Part shown: piece by piece, positions 8,443 through 16,332 of the stretch
Layout: every line of letters begins with the position of its first letter
How positions within the stretch are numbered: position 1 is the first letter of the stretch
From: Sphingobacterium sp. ML3W
GTDB lineage: Bacteria; Bacteroidota; Bacteroidia; Sphingobacteriales; Sphingobacteriaceae
Direction of reading: 5' to 3'
DNA: 64,000 nucleotides
NCBI RefSeq assembly: GCF_029542085.1
Contig: NZ_CP107036.1
Span: 3,224,001-3,288,000 of the forward strand
Notes under the pieces: model-generated
Databases searched by the model: none
Told to the model about the DNA's origin: nothing
Seen by the model: only the letters and a program-made list of their open reading frames with translations
Program-made: the position numbers and the translations under genes

Positions 8443-10358
8443 GATATCTGTTACAATGTATTTTCTTTTTGCTACTTATTTTACATATTGTAGCTTGCGA
8501 CAAAAGACCGACTTTTTCTTCCCGAGACCATGATGCTGTTTTAGCACAGATAAAGGAGCTCGAAGACAAAAGGTTGACACCCACGAACGGCGACTCACTC
8601 AAAAGAGCCTGGCGACAGCTTGGCGAAAATCCTGATGTAAAAAATGACACCGTATTCTTTGCAAAAGTTAAATACAATACCGCTAGGCTATATGCCATGC
8701 TTCAGCAAGATTCCGCAGGCTTTTTTGTAGAGCAGGCACTTGAATTGATCGAACCTACCACCGGTAATCTAAAGTATAAAGCACTTATCTATAATGGTAT
8801 TGGCAATATCCGCAGTGCCGAAGCAAAAGAACGCGAAGCCGGCTATTACTACAACAAAGCAGCTGCGATCGTTCTCTCGGACAGCACCGCAGGACTTTCT
8901 GCAGAAGCGAAATCGGCTATATTGCTCTCTGCGGCACAAAATAACCTAAGTTCGTTTCAATACAATCTCGCTGAAAAAATGAATCGGGCGGCCCTCCATC
9001 TCTCAGATTCGCTTCCAAAGGAGCATATCAATCGTCAGCGTGTATTCGTGCAGATGATTTATACACTAAATTCGTTGCAGAGGCCTGCCAAAGAAATAGC
9101 GCCATACCTCCACAAACTAGAGCAACTCCACCGACTATTTCCCGATAAGTATAATATCAGTTTTTTATACGATTCGAAAATACAGTACTTTGAAACAACA
9201 CAGCAGCAAGATTCCTTGCTACATTATCAACTACTGAAAATAGAAATTGATGAGCGACTGAGCAATATCAAAGAGTCTTCTGTCTTGATGAATAATCTGT
9301 TTGTAAACTACTGTAATGTTGCAGCGATTTATGTGCTATTTAAGAAGCCCGTGCAAGCAGCTCAATATATTGTAAAAGCCAAACAGCTTAGAACACAATT
9401 CTCCAAATTGATCTTTCCGCATAATGAAATACTCTTTCAAAAAAGCTTAGCCGAGCTGTACCGTTTACAGGGCAAAAAGGAAGAAGCAATAGCCGTCCTC
9501 AATAATATTGTTCAATTACAGAGAAATGTCTATCATTCGGAAAACACACAAGCTATTGCCGAAATGAATGCATTGTACCAACTACAGGCCAAAGATCAAT
9601 CCATTCGCACATTGAATGAAAGCATTAAGATCAATAAACTACAGTTACAACAAAATCGCCTGTGGCTGGTAATATCCTCTTTGGGCCTTATCTTATTGAT
9701 TATTATATTATTCTTTCTATACTATAGTTTCCGTCAGCGACGCCTAAGCCAGGAGAAAGAAAAAGTCCTACTACAACAGCAATTACTGCGCACACAGATG
9801 GAACCACATTTTATTTTCAACACCTTAGCAGCAGTACAGAGTTTTGTGCGATTAGATAAGAAAGAAAGCGCCATCAAATATCTCAATCGCTTTAGTCGTT
9901 TGTTGCGGAGCAATCTGGAGTTAAGTCGAGAGAATCTAGTGCCTTTAAATGAGGAGATCGAAACACTGGAAAACTATCTGACCTTACAGCAAATGCGTTT
10001 TGAAGATGCTTTTACCTATCACATTACTCAGCCAGACGAGCAGGATCTTAGTGCCATCATGTTGCCTCCCATGTTGATACAGCCTTATGTCGAAAATGCC
10101 CTACTACATGGTATTGACCTCGAAACCTGTAAAGGCAATATCGACATTCATTTTCAATTGGATGGAGATATTTTATCTGTAGACATCCTTGACAGTGGCA
10201 AGTCTGAACCAAATATCCAAGAAACTCCACATCGCTCGCTCTCCGGAACAATCAGTCATGAACGGTTGCAACTCCTTGGCAGGAAAGCAAGCATAAAAAT
10301 CACGAAAAATCCTGAAGGCGGGACACTGGTCAAATTACAAATACCTGTTACATCCTGA
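8439..10358 (+). CDS. Sensor histidine kinase with periplasmic TPR-like domain (His_kinase family)
   Basis: A 639-residue kinase. Residues 1-20 form an export signal with a lipobox-like IVAC (Cys20); residues ~35-395 are helical with tetratricopeptide-like pairs and presumably lie outside the inner membrane; a transmembrane helix spans about 408-431. A short coiled coil leads into the His_kinase domain with phospho-acceptor His457 in QMEPHFIFNT, and a GHKL ATPase domain with the N-box-like LIQPYVENALLHG and a Gly-rich end. It partners with the LytTR regulator immediately upstream (4-bp overlap). The ligand sensed by the TPR domain is unknown. Confidence 0.92.
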   Translation: MRYLLQCIFFLLLILHIVACDKRPTFSSRDHDAVLAQIKELEDKRLTPTNGDSLKRAWRQLGENPDVKNDTVFFAKVKYNTARLYAMLQQDSAGFFVEQALELIEPTTGNLKYKALIYNGIGNIRSAEAKEREAGYYYNKAAAIVLSDSTAGLSAEAKSAILLSAAQNNLSSFQYNLAEKMNRAALHLSDSLPKEHINRQRVFVQMIYTLNSLQRPAKEIAPYLHKLEQLHRLFPDKYNISFLYDSKIQYFETTQQQDSLLHYQLLKIEIDERLSNIKESSVLMNNLFVNYCNVAAIYVLFKKPVQAAQYIVKAKQLRTQFSKLIFPHNEILFQKSLAELYRLQGKKEEAIAVLNNIVQLQRNVYHSENTQAIAEMNALYQLQAKDQSIRTLNESIKINKLQLQQNRLWLVISSLGLILLIIILFFLYYSFRQRRLSQEKEKVLLQQQLLRTQMEPHFIFNTLAAVQSFVRLDKKESAIKYLNRFSRLLRSNLELSRENLVPLNEEIETLENYLTLQQMRFEDAFTYHITQPDEQDLSAIMLPPMLIQPYVENALLHGIDLETCKGNIDIHFQLDGDILSVDILDSGKSEPNIQETPHRSLSGTISHERLQLLGRKASIKITKNPEGGTLVKLQIPVTS

Positions 10359-10454
10359 CTTTTTTTTGATCGAACTATGCCTGCTCATTACCTTGCTATT
10401 TTTTGCAACGAAGGTCGATGCAATGAGTTTATTTCAACAAACGAGCACATAGAC

Positions 10455-10484
10455 CACATATCAAATCTGTAAGATTGATATGTG
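10455..10484 (+). repeat. Hairpin upstream of tandem operator
   Basis: CACATATCAA at 10455-10464 is the exact reverse complement of TTGATATGTG at 10475-10484; the intervening bases (ATCTGTAAGA) can extend the stem if one A is bulged. The right arm overlaps the distal operator site at 10481. It may end the kinase transcript or be part of the regulatory region; there is no T-tract. Confidence 0.6.
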
Positions 10485-10515
10485 CGAATCGTAAAAACTA
10501 TTTACGATTCGTAAA
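10481..10515 (+). promoter_or_regulatory. Tandem LytTR-type operator (two 15-bp sites, 20-bp spacing)
   Basis: Distal site TGTGCGAATCGTAAA (10481-10495) and proximal site TTTACGATTCGTAAA (10501-10515), starts 20 bp apart. They also form an 11-bp perfect inverted repeat (10485-10495 with 10501-10511). With the sites at 7544-7578 they give the consensus T-K-N-R-C-G-R-W-T-Y-R-T-A-A-A. The proximal site ends 29 bp before a -7 box, identical to the leftward operon. Confidence 0.7.
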
Positions 10516-10544
10516 TATCACAGTTTTAGCAAGCATTCCTTTCT

Positions 10545-10552
10545 TAGCTTTG
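10545..10552 (+). promoter_or_regulatory. -7 promoter element of the three-gene secreted-protein operon
   Basis: TAGCTTTG, exact TAnnTTTG, 22 nt before the ATG at 10575. No -33 TTTG is visible, which fits a promoter that depends on an activator bound at the adjacent tandem sites. Confidence 0.7.
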
Positions 10553-10574
10553 ATAAATCAGCAATGGTCTATAC

Positions 10575-11615
10575 ATGAAAAATACATTCTCCAATATCGC
10601 ATGCTTTAGACGAATTATAAGTTTCACTATCCTTATTGTTATAACTAGAAATATTATGGCACAAGAAGTCAATCATTATATCGCAACCGGTAAAGACAGA
10701 TCCAAAACGATCAGCGGACAATATGGTGATCTCAGTGGCATCTGTCTCTTTGAAGATGGCAAATTCATGTTATATGGCTATGCTACCATGGTTTTTGGAT
10801 CCTATGTCTTTGAAAAGGATTATCTCCTTTTCTATCCAGACCAGTTACCGCAATTTCAATTATATGCAAACCATAACCCCACTTTAGGAGATACCGTATC
10901 TGTCAATTTTAGAGGCTTCGAAGAGGGAAAGACTTTTGTACAGTTTGGAGATGACAATGTGCAACCAGTTTTCAACGATGGGGCCAATTGCTTCGATTTC
11001 CCGTATCTCTATGAGCAATCACTCCCGATGTCACAGTTGAAATTCGTTGTACAAAAAGAAGATTTTGATGCAGGTCCTGCATACCAGACATTCCACTATC
11101 AAAATGACCAACACCTCAATGACTTCATCGCAATCTATAATAAACCACAGCGAGCGCGGACGAATTTCGCTGCCTACCTGTATCTAACTGAAGATAAAAA
11201 GCTTGCCATAAGTCTTTCTAATTATGGCGGCAGGAAGGGTTTTTTAAGAGAAAACCAAGTAGACCCAACGCAAAAGCGCTGGTTTGAAATATTAGCAATG
11301 AAAAAAGAATACGAAAATGCGGGAAGCATTGAGTTGACCGCAATATTTTCCAATGCAGAGTATAACATTTCCTATCCCGACCTAGAGGAATATAATTTCG
11401 ATAAAGCAACAAATCAATACATCAGCAAGTCCACGAAGGATAATGACCAGGAGAGTGATCCGCATGATCGCTATCTGCGTCAATATACCAAACAGCCATT
11501 AGTACCCAAGCCAGATAAGTTTGATACCAAAGCTGTCGCTGCCGTAAGTTTATTTTTTACCAGCTGTAGCCAACCTGACGAATCATACAATCACATAAAA
11601 AGAAGAAAAGACTAA
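10575..11615 (+). CDS. Secreted hypothetical protein (first gene of LytTR-linked operon)
   Basis: A 346-residue protein with an N-terminal signal peptide (hydrophobic stretch ISFTILIVITRNIMAQ, cleavage after MAQ at about residue 30). The mature part starts with a Gly-rich beta segment (SGQYGDLSGICLFEDGKFMLYGYA) and looks like a beta-sandwich; I recognise no family. Near the C-terminus a short hydrophobic stretch (AVAAVSLFFTSC) precedes the end. It is followed with no gap by a small secreted protein gene. The upstream operator and -7 box match the leftward LRR operon, so it is a candidate target of the LytTR regulator at 7699. Confidence 0.75.
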   Translation: MKNTFSNIACFRRIISFTILIVITRNIMAQEVNHYIATGKDRSKTISGQYGDLSGICLFEDGKFMLYGYATMVFGSYVFEKDYLLFYPDQLPQFQLYANHNPTLGDTVSVNFRGFEEGKTFVQFGDDNVQPVFNDGANCFDFPYLYEQSLPMSQLKFVVQKEDFDAGPAYQTFHYQNDQHLNDFIAIYNKPQRARTNFAAYLYLTEDKKLAISLSNYGGRKGFLRENQVDPTQKRWFEILAMKKEYENAGSIELTAIFSNAEYNISYPDLEEYNFDKATNQYISKSTKDNDQESDPHDRYLRQYTKQPLVPKPDKFDTKAVAAVSLFFTSCSQPDESYNHIKRRKD

Positions 11616-11885
11616 ATGATCAAACAAAGTTTATACCTCATCCTATTGCTATTACTCTCTACGAGTAGTTATGCACAGTTAAATTTGCGAAAAGCGATTT
11701 TGCAAAGTGATTTGATTATTTCTATCAATAACCATCGGCAGGACAGCATTTGGGAAAATAGTTTTAACAGCGACACCAGTTCCGCGGATTATATCTTGTG
11801 CAATGCATTGACATCCGAAAAGTTTGAAAAATATGAAAAAAGAGATATTATGGTACATTTACTAAAAGTCGCAAGTGAATGGTAA
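11616..11885 (+). CDS. Small secreted hypothetical protein
   Basis: An 89-residue protein whose ATG directly follows the stop codon of the preceding gene. Signal peptide MIKQSLYLILLLLLSTSSYAQ with cleavage after YAQ. The mature part is about 68 residues, polar, with one Cys, and is not recognisable. The hydrophobic-to-polar end (VHLLKVASEW) is abrupt, so it may be a shortened version of a longer protein; I cannot prove this. The signal peptide and start position make a real gene likely. Confidence 0.6.
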   Translation: MIKQSLYLILLLLLSTSSYAQLNLRKAILQSDLIISINNHRQDSIWENSFNSDTSSADYILCNALTSEKFEKYEKRDIMVHLLKVASEW

Positions 11886-11939
11886 TAAGCAATGGTATCA
11901 AGTTTGCTTAGCGTAATGAATAAAAAACAGTGATCGACC

Positions 11940-12578
11940 ATGCGTATCCTGAGACGAGTTATTATATTAGTTATATCATGTTTCACCCATATCGTTGCCT
12001 ATGGACAGCAGCGTACGGTCGAACAGATCGTAGATCAGGTGATTCATTCATATAACAACAAAGACAGTCTCGCGTTTAATGCACTTCTTAACAAAGAGCT
12101 TGGTCTCTATTTCATCACCACTTTGGGAGTCAATAATCGTTGGACACATACATCAAAAATTTCTTTTAATCACCATACAGATTGTTCGATCAACAACCCT
12201 TACCAAGACTTTCTGGCACAGGATCAGATCTCAATCCCAAAATCAAAAAATATAACGTATAGCGATCGACCTTTTTTCGAGTGCGAAACAATCTACAAAA
12301 AAGGCGTATTTGTCGCCAATAAAGGTAAATACCATACCTTATCCGAATCTATTATTTTTTATAGAACACACTATTCAGGCATTATCGGTGAAGAAATTAC
12401 GTCGAATAAAGCGCAAGAACTAGACCATCTCTATAGCCAGGTAAAGCGTATTGAAAATCAGAGTCGACGCATTATTGTCAACAGCGACACAGGCACTTTT
12501 ATTTTTTATATTACCAAAATTGACACACAATGGTGGCTAACAATGATAGATTTTGCCAGCGCCGATTGCAGTGTGTAA
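11940..12578 (+). CDS. Secreted hypothetical protein
   Basis: A 212-residue protein with signal peptide (MRILRRVIILVISCFTHIVAYGQ). The mature part begins RTVEQIVDQVIHSYNNKDSLAFNALL and ends FIFYITKIDTQWWLTMIDFA, the pattern of a small alpha+beta (NTF2/SnoaL-like) fold: an N-terminal helix pair and a final curved sheet. The fold is an inference from pattern only. It starts 54 bp after the small secreted protein and is probably the last gene of the operon starting at 10575; the sigma-54 operator sites of the next gene begin directly after its stop. Confidence 0.65.
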   Translation: MRILRRVIILVISCFTHIVAYGQQRTVEQIVDQVIHSYNNKDSLAFNALLNKELGLYFITTLGVNNRWTHTSKISFNHHTDCSINNPYQDFLAQDQISIPKSKNITYSDRPFFECETIYKKGVFVANKGKYHTLSESIIFYRTHYSGIIGEEITSNKAQELDHLYSQVKRIENQSRRIIVNSDTGTFIFYITKIDTQWWLTMIDFASADCSV

Positions 12579-12579
12579 T

Positions 12580-12616
12580 TGTCCGCATCTGAACAAGAAA
12601 TGTTCGAATACGAACA
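12580..12616 (+). promoter_or_regulatory. Tandem 16-bp palindromic enhancer sites
   Basis: TGTCCGCATCTGAACA (12580-12595) and TGTTCGAATACGAACA (12601-12616) are two copies of one motif, starting 21 bp apart. The second is a palindrome with arms TGTTCG/CGAACA. They end 55 bp upstream of a sigma-54-type -24/-12 promoter, the position expected for binding of an NtrC-family activator. No such activator gene lies in this window. Confidence 0.7.
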
Positions 12617-12671
12617 GTCCCTCCGCACAACACCAAAACATAAACAACTAAAAATCAAACAACTAAAACAA

Positions 12672-12686
12672 TGGCAAATCAATTGC
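12672..12686 (+). promoter_or_regulatory. Sigma-54 (RpoN) type -24/-12 promoter
   Basis: TGGCA at 12672-12676, six bases, then TTGC at 12683-12686 gives the spacing and core bases of the sigma-54 consensus (TGGCAC-N5-TTGC); only the C after TGGCA differs. Transcription would start near 12698, about 37 nt before the permease ATG at 12735. No TAnnTTTG box is present between the preceding gene and this ATG. Confidence 0.72.
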
Positions 12687-12734
12687 AATTCTATTTTAAC
12701 ATAAAATAGTCATCTATTGATAATTGATACCGCT

Positions 12735-15182
12735 ATGTTAAAAATCTACATAAAAACTGCTTGGAGAAGTTTAAAAAGTCAGCGCTTCTTCTCATTAATA
12801 AAAATAGGCGGATTTGCTTTTAGCATAGCAATCTGTATGCTTATTGTTTTGTACGTAAAGCATGAGTTGAGCTATGATAAATTTTACAAAGATTCCAACC
12901 TACTTTTCAGGGTAGTAGGCGTAATCAATAAAGACAATACTGTTCTAAAAGGATTATCGTTACCTGCTCCAGCGGGCGCTACTTTAAAAGAAGAATTTCC
13001 AGAAATTATTGCCTCCGGAAGATTATTAACAAACCCTCTTTTTGGTGCTGGAACCAATCAAGTCGCCACAACTGGGAATGCCGAACTATTTTCCGAAGAA
13101 GGTTTCTGTTTTGCGGATCAAGCGATCATGGATTTCTTCCCAACCAAAACAATATTTGGTTCATTAAGCCATGCGCTCGACAATCCAAAGACTATTGTAA
13201 TCACCAAGCGGAAAGCAGCAAAACTATTTAAAGGAAATCCGATCGGAAAACGCATTTATTTAAATAATGAGAAATCAAATGAGTATTCCATTACAGCAGT
13301 CATTGACGATATTCCCACAAACTCCAATCTATATGGATTTGATTTCTTTATGACATTAAGTGGTCATGAACCTTATGAAGGTGAAAAATTAAATTGGCTC
13401 GCCTCCAACTATACGACCTATTTTAAAGTCAGAGAGGGCACCGATATTCAACAATTGGAAAAGAAAATCACAAAATCCTATATTCAGGATCATTATAAAC
13501 CCGCTATGATTAAAGCAGGTATGACAGTTAATGAAGAGATTTGGAATACTGCAAGAATGACCTTACAGCCTTTGGAAAAGATTCATCTATATTCCAATGA
13601 TGTCCAAACTCATAAAATTGAAAGTCAAAATCGTGGTGATATTCGATTGGTCTATATTTTTGGTGGAATAGCGACATTTATATTGATTATCGCAATGATC
13701 AATTTTATCAATCTGTCCACTGCCAATGCTGCTACACGTGCAAAAGAAGTTGGTGTCCGAAAGACAATTGGTTCCGGTCGAAAGGCCCTCATTATACAGT
13801 TCATGACGGAGTCTTTTTTATACAGTGGAATCTCGATCGCATTTGCCTTATTTTTCGCTGTGATTTTACTTCCCTTTTTCAATCAGATTGCCGGCAAATC
13901 CTTAGTTTTTCCTTGGACGACCTGGTATTTCATCCCCACCCTTTTCATCTTCGGTTTATTGATAGCTATTGTATCTGGAATTTATCCTGCGATGTATCTT
14001 TCTAAATTTAAGCCGATTGCTGTCTTAAAAGGAAACTTAAATTTAAAATCTAGCCGCAACTGGTTTCGAAATGGACTTGTTATCTTCCAGTTCGCAACAT
14101 CTATCATCCTGATCATTGGCACCTTGGTCATCAACCAACAAATAAAATATATTTTAAATAGAGACCTAGGATTCAATAAAGAGCAAGTGCTCATATTAAG
14201 AGGAACGGGCACTTTGGATGGAAAGCAAAGGTTATTAAAAAACGAATTAAAGGAACTGTCCAGTGTGGCTTCTGTTTCTATAGGCGATTACCTACCAGTT
14301 ACGATGGATGGCGTAAAACGTAACGGAAATTCATTTTGGAACGATGGTAGACAAAATCAAGACGTGGGTGTAGGCGGTCAGAACTGGATTGTTGATGATG
14401 ATTATATCTCCACCTTCGGGATCAAAATCCTCGAAGGCCGTAATTTCAACATGAACATGCCAACAGATTCCGCGGCGATAATAGTCAATCAGAAGATGGT
14501 AAAAGAGTTGAACATCAAGAATCCAATTGGTGCAAAAATTCGAAATTATGCAACTTATACAATCATTGCTGTGGTCGAAGATTTTATCTTTGGAAACATG
14601 CGTAATGAAGATGTTAAACCGCTGGCATTGGTTATTGGTGGTAGTCCGAATATGATGTCCATTAGGCTTAAATCAGACAAAATGGAACAAAGTATTCAGG
14701 AAATTACGAACGTTTGGAATAAATTCTCTCCAAATCAAAAGATCCAATACACCTTCTTAGATGAAGGATTTGCCATGTTATATGCAGATGTACAACGGAC
14801 TCAGGTTATTGTCTCAACTTTTGCAGGGTTAGCTATATTTATTGCCTGTTTGGGCTTATTTGGACTTGCCGCATTTGTGACCCAGCAACGGACAAAAGAG
14901 ATCGGCATCCGGAAGGTGCTTGGCGCTAGTTTGCCAGGAATTATAAAATTGCTATCCGCTGATTTTATAAAACTTATTTTCATCGCCATTCTAATCGCCT
15001 GCCCTATTGGCTGGTGGGCAATGAACACTTGGCTACAGGACTTCAACTACAGAATCAATATCCAGGTTTGGACATTTATACTTGCGGGAATCTCAAGCAT
15101 GTTAATAGCATTTGGAACCATCTTTTACCATGCGCTAAAAATAGGACGAATAAATCCGGTCAATAGCTTAAAAGACGAATAA
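12735..15182 (+). CDS. MacB/FtsX-type ABC transporter permease (two-domain)
   Basis: About 815 residues from the ATG at 12735 (a TTG at 12717 is a weaker start; MLKIYIKTAWRSL is the usual beginning of this family). Layout: transmembrane helix at ~17-40, large extracytoplasmic MacB-PCD domain, three helices at ~280-420 (FtsX core with RAKEVGVRKTIGSGR), then a second helix, second MacB-PCD domain and second FtsX core (TKEIGIRKVLGAS). This duplicated type, lacking its own ATPase, is common and multi-copy in Bacteroidota; it probably couples inner-membrane ATP hydrolysis to periplasmic work or peptide/lipid export. It is monocistronic and preceded by a sigma-54 promoter. Confidence 0.92.
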   Translation: MLKIYIKTAWRSLKSQRFFSLIKIGGFAFSIAICMLIVLYVKHELSYDKFYKDSNLLFRVVGVINKDNTVLKGLSLPAPAGATLKEEFPEIIASGRLLTNPLFGAGTNQVATTGNAELFSEEGFCFADQAIMDFFPTKTIFGSLSHALDNPKTIVITKRKAAKLFKGNPIGKRIYLNNEKSNEYSITAVIDDIPTNSNLYGFDFFMTLSGHEPYEGEKLNWLASNYTTYFKVREGTDIQQLEKKITKSYIQDHYKPAMIKAGMTVNEEIWNTARMTLQPLEKIHLYSNDVQTHKIESQNRGDIRLVYIFGGIATFILIIAMINFINLSTANAATRAKEVGVRKTIGSGRKALIIQFMTESFLYSGISIAFALFFAVILLPFFNQIAGKSLVFPWTTWYFIPTLFIFGLLIAIVSGIYPAMYLSKFKPIAVLKGNLNLKSSRNWFRNGLVIFQFATSIILIIGTLVINQQIKYILNRDLGFNKEQVLILRGTGTLDGKQRLLKNELKELSSVASVSIGDYLPVTMDGVKRNGNSFWNDGRQNQDVGVGGQNWIVDDDYISTFGIKILEGRNFNMNMPTDSAAIIVNQKMVKELNIKNPIGAKIRNYATYTIIAVVEDFIFGNMRNEDVKPLALVIGGSPNMMSIRLKSDKMEQSIQEITNVWNKFSPNQKIQYTFLDEGFAMLYADVQRTQVIVSTFAGLAIFIACLGLFGLAAFVTQQRTKEIGIRKVLGASLPGIIKLLSADFIKLIFIAILIACPIGWWAMNTWLQDFNYRINIQVWTFILAGISSMLIAFGTIFYHALKIGRINPVNSLKDE

Positions 15183-15194
15183 TTTCCCATTCAT

Positions 15195-15240
15195 ACATTT
15201 CATCGGCACATGGCATATTACATTGCTGTCGGTGAAATGT
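15195..15240 (+). terminator. Hairpin after the permease gene
   Basis: A 14-bp stem (15195-15208 with 15227-15240; two G-U pairs in RNA) with an 18-nt loop, 12 bp after the permease stop. There is no T-tract behind it, so it is a terminator or 3'-stabilising hairpin. Confidence 0.5.
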
Positions 15241-15555
15241 TGTTACTACAAAACCTCTCTTAGTAATTTCAATTAAATTACTTAACTTAGCATTTAGACC
15301 AAACGATTACGTTTTGAACACAATTCTTAAATTTATAGTTGCTTAGTTAGCCTCACAAACCACAGGCTAATCATTCTTTTATTTGGGTAATCCTATCCAA
15401 ACAGGTTTTCATTTGATTTTATTATTCACCTTACCGCTGTAGCAAATATTTCCTTTTTGTTATGCAAGCTATCGATACCCTCGTGTTGTGATAGCAGAAA
15501 CATCGTGAATAATTTCAAAAAAATTAACAAAGAATATTAAGCACGACTATAAATA
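15241..15555. other. Non-coding stretch between permease and DUF1062 gene
   Basis: About 315 AT-rich bases without a plausible gene. It contains short inverted repeats (AGTAATT/AATTACT near 15260-15280, TTAGCCT/AGGCTAA near 15347-15372) but no promoter match I can support for the following gene. Confidence 0.5.
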
Positions 15556-16170
15556 ATGCAACAGGAATATATATGGGCTGTCAGTCCAAACAATACACCA
15601 CTATTAAAGAAATCATGCAGCCACTGCGATAGTAAACAATTTTATTGCAGTGAAAAATTCAGAATAAATGCACAGAAAAAAAACGTTGACGTATGGTTGA
15701 TTTATCGATGTGTTAAATGCGATAGCACATACAATTTGACCATATTTTCACGTACTAGACCGACTACAATAGACAGTATATTGTTCAACAAATTTCAAAA
15801 TAACGATACAGAACTGGCTTGGAAATATGCATTTTCCGAAGAAATGAGAAGAAAAAACAATGTTGATGCCGATTTAGCTACAGTAACCTATGCTTTACAA
15901 TATGACCAGATTTCAAGCGATGAATTGCTGTCTTTGAATGAAATGATCTTAACATTCGAGGTTGACTATCCCTTTGACTTTCAACTTAGGTTATCATCCC
16001 TCATTCGTACCTGTCTCAACCTTTCCTCAAGGCAGCTCGATCAACTAATCATGCAAGAAGCAATTACGGTAACTCGAAAATACTTACAGAAAAAGCATAA
16101 GATAAAAGACAAAGATCGCATTGAAATTGATTGTAAAAAACTTAAAAGTGTACTATGTAAAAAGCCCTAA
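15556..16170 (+). CDS. DUF1062 domain protein (zinc-ribbon)
   Basis: A 204-residue protein matching DUF1062: it starts with WAVSPNNTPLLKKSC, has two CxxC pairs (Cys21/Cys24 and Cys52/Cys55) that probably bind one zinc ion, and between them the typical KFRINAQKKNVDVWLIYRC segment. The remaining part is helical with a basic C-terminus (residues ~175-204, many Lys). No signal peptide. DUF1062 proteins have no established function; a nucleic-acid-related role is only suggested by the ribbon and the basic tail. Single gene, ended by a strong shared terminator. Confidence 0.88.
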   Translation: MQQEYIWAVSPNNTPLLKKSCSHCDSKQFYCSEKFRINAQKKNVDVWLIYRCVKCDSTYNLTIFSRTRPTTIDSILFNKFQNNDTELAWKYAFSEEMRRKNNVDADLATVTYALQYDQISSDELLSLNEMILTFEVDYPFDFQLRLSSLIRTCLNLSSRQLDQLIMQEAITVTRKYLQKKHKIKDKDRIEIDCKKLKSVLCKKP

Positions 16171-16264
16171 AGTATACGGTAATGGATTGATCTGATCGTT
16201 GATTATCTAAAAAAATAGCCTCAATTTCTGGATTTTTTTTAGAGAGCCATAGTCTATCACAAAA

Positions 16265-16292
16265 AAGGGAACCGTTGGTTCCCTTAATTTTT
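16265..16292. terminator. Bidirectional terminator
   Basis: Perfect 9-bp stem AAGGGAACC/GGTTCCCTT (16265-16273, 16277-16285) with a 3-nt loop, A-run before and T-run after. It lies between two convergent genes (DUF1062 and the glutaminase-like gene). Confidence 0.85.
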
Positions 16293-16332
16293 CATATTAT
16301 AATGAAGTACTTTTTATAAGCTATTCATATAT

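Noticed and set aside
11616..11960. Possible frameshift joining the 89-residue secreted protein to a further reading frame (…NGNKQWYQV).
   Set aside because: The alternative frame has a stop just before the joint and only 15 more codons; without a homologue it is not supported.
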